The translations under genes were made by a program, and so were the position numbers. This document shows positions 62,562-64,000 of a stretch of 64,000 nt of DNA, in pieces. The DNA is from Candidatus Kuenenia stuttgartensis (lineage in GTDB: Bacteria > Planctomycetota > JAKEIC01 > DYIT01). The stretch is taken from positions 72,530 to 136,529 of the forward strand of contig DYIT01000001.1 in NCBI GenBank assembly GCA_020723505.1, read 5' to 3'. Below the pieces are notes generated by a model. It saw only the letters and a program-made list of their open reading frames with translations, ran no database searches and was not told where the DNA came from. Position 1 is the stretch's first letter. The number at the start of each line of letters is the position of its first letter.

Positions 62562-64000
62562 TCACGGTCCACGGTCCGCCGATTCCATGCTTCCCTGCTT
62601 TAAGACCATGAACGGCCCGATGGCCAGATGCCTGAGACCTGACGCGAAGAAAGTCCTGATCGCGTCCTCGGGCGTGCAGACAATCGGCTCGCCTCTGAGG
62701 TTGAAGGAAGTGTTGAGAACGGCGGGGATTCCGGTCAGCCTCTCGAAAGCCGCGATGATTCCGAAAAGGCCGGGATTGTCCTCCTTTCCGACCACCTGAG
62801 GCCTCGCCGTGCCGTCCACGTGCACGGTCTGAGAAAGCCTCTTTCTCCAGGATTCCGCGACATGGAAGCTCAGGGTCATCCATGGGCACGGATGCGACGA
62901 TTGGAGGATTTCCCGCGCATGGCCCGAAAGCAGCGCAGGACAGAAGGGCCTCCACGCCTCGCGGAACTTGATGGTCCTGTTAATCAGGTCCGCGGTGCCC
63001 GGAAGTCCCGGATGGGCGAGTATGCTCCTGTTCCCGAGCGCCCTGGGTCCCCATTCCATGGCCCCTTCGAACCGCGCCACCGGATCGCCTGCGGCGAGCA
63101 GGGCGGCGGTTTCCGATGCCAGGTCCGCGGGTCTCCGGAAAGGGATTCCCAGCGTCGCCAGCATGGCGGAGATGCGCGCTTCGCCGAACGAGGGCCCGAG
63201 GAACGCAGTTTCCATGGGGGCAACCCTGCCGCCTTCCCGGAACGCGGCGCTGACCGCCGCCCCGAGCGACCCCCCGGCGTCGTTGGCCGCCGGCTGCACG
63301 AAAACCCTCTTCACTCCCGGAACTTGAAGCAGCCTGCCGTTCGCCCGGACGTTCAGGGCGAGGCCGCCTGCAAGGCAGAGGTTTCCCCCGGTTTCGCGCA
63401 GCGCCGGCCCCAGATCCCCGGTCACGATGGACTCTATCGTCTCCTCGACGAATTTCTGCACTGCCGCCGCGATGTGGATGTACGGCTCAGAAAGCCCGTC
63501 CCCGGTCCTCGGCGGGCCGAATTTCTCCCTGAAGAGCCTGGAATAGTACTTCGCGCCGTCCCGGTATCTCGAAGGCCCGAAGACGTCCGCGGGGCTCACA
63601 CGGAAATCCCTGCCCTTCCCGGCGACTATCGGACTCAGGTCGGCGCGGGCAGGATCCCCATAGGGCGCCATGCCCATGAGCTTGTACTCGCCGTCGTTCG
63701 CTCCCAGGCCGAGATACTCGGTGAAAGCCGTATAGACCGTCCCCAGGGACTGCGGGAGGAAATAGCGCTTCAGGACCCTGATGCCGCTTTCCGATCCGAG
63801 CCCGAGGAGCATCGAGTCGAATTCCCCCATCGCGTCCATGCTGAGAACCGCCGCCTGCTCCATGCCGGAGACGTGGAACGCCGACGCGGCATGCGAAAGG
63901 TGGTGGGGAACGAAGCGTATCAGCGGACCGCCCTCCATGAACCCGAGCTCGGAGAGCATGGTCTCGATGCTCTTCATCTCCTTCTTCCACCTGCTTCCGG
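62562..64000 (-). CDS. NodU/CmcH-type carbamoyltransferase (5' end outside window)
   Basis: The ORF start at 63977 is internal: the frame continues to the window edge with SRWKKEMKSIETM, so about 100 N-terminal residues are missing. The Kae1-like domain has VPHHLSHAASAFHVSGMEQAAVLSMDA and LGTVYTAFTEYLGLGANDGEYKLMGMAPYG; the C-terminal domain has EWGPRALGNRSILAHPG and TIKFREAWRPFCPALL. Members transfer a carbamoyl group from carbamoyl phosphate to a hydroxyl of a sugar or antibiotic, via carbamoyl adenylate. The nearby glycan locus suggests a sugar carbamoylation role, though the 5 kb gap makes this tentative. Confidence 0.92.
   Translation of the reverse strand, partial: GSRWKKEMKSIETMLSELGFMEGGPLIRFVPHHLSHAASAFHVSGMEQAAVLSMDAMGEFDSMLLGLGSESGIRVLKRYFLPQSLGTVYTAFTEYLGLGANDGEYKLMGMAPYGDPARADLSPIVAGKGRDFRVSPADVFGPSRYRDGAKYYSRLFREKFGPPRTGDGLSEPYIHIAAAVQKFVEETIESIVTGDLGPALRETGGNLCLAGGLALNVRANGRLLQVPGVKRVFVQPAANDAGGSLGAAVSAAFREGGRVAPMETAFLGPSFGEARISAMLATLGIPFRRPADLASETAALLAAGDPVARFEGAMEWGPRALGNRSILAHPGLPGTADLINRTIKFREAWRPFCPALLSGHAREILQSSHPCPWMTLSFHVAESWRKRLSQTVHVDGTARPQVVGKEDNPGLFGIIAAFERLTGIPAVLNTSFNLRGEPIVCTPEDAIRTFFASGLRHLAIGPFMVLKQGSMESADRGP

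Overview
The window is high-G+C bacterial DNA, apart from one clearly AT-richer stretch near 20.1-21.2 kb. Several traits suggest a member of the PVC group, most likely Planctomycetota: Ser/Thr kinases of PknB type fused to formylglycine-generating-enzyme-like (FGE/SUMF1) domains, one with a DWG instead of a DFG motif; an ASPIC/UnbV FG-GAP protein; type IV pilus ATPases; large glycosyltransferase fusions; and many dispersed palindromic repeats. No rRNA, tRNA, CRISPR array or complete IS was seen, so the taxonomic call is an inference of moderate confidence.

Layout. 0-2 kb: 3' part of a kinase-FGE gene. 2-4 kb: an EF-G-like GTPase. 4.2-12 kb: a type IV pilus block (pilT, a damaged pilB, pilC, a strong intrinsic terminator, a PilS-like histidine kinase, a polytopic TPR protein). 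12-20 kb: nucleotidyltransferase, ABC-F ATPase, MscL, a secreted FG-GAP/ASPIC protein and a membrane-anchored coiled-coil protein, separated by repeat-rich spacers. 20-21 kb: an AT-rich, frameshifted HEAT/ankyrin lipoprotein gene. 21-25 kb: a second kinase-FGE gene carrying several in-frame repeat insertions. 25-30 kb: an LhgO-type FAD oxidoreductase, a second membrane-anchored helical protein, a secreted protein with DnaJ-type CXXCXGXG zinc clusters, and a repeat-flanked remnant of a GxxExxY gene.

30-57 kb: a lipid kinase and two half-size EamA transporters lead into a surface-polysaccharide locus. It holds a Wzt/KpsT-like ATPase and its ABC-2 permease partner about 7 kb apart, GT2 and GT4 glycosyltransferases (several fused, one also to a PIG-L deacetylase), GalE, a radical SAM protein and six SAM-dependent methyltransferases. 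Together these predict an ABC-exported, probably heavily methylated and modified glycan. 57-61 kb: a three-gene operon of a large membrane protein, a motif-degenerate ABC ATPase and an ABC-2 permease. 61.5-62.4 kb: two small membrane proteins followed by a 44-bp tandem repeat. 62.5-64 kb: a NodU/CmcH-type carbamoyltransferase that runs off the window edge.

The most unusual signals are the in-frame, same-frame repeat insertions in the second kinase-FGE gene, the pilB lesion (missing His box plus an in-frame TAG), the GxxExxY remnant between inverted CACCGAAGA-type arms, and the secreted DnaJ-like zinc-cluster protein.
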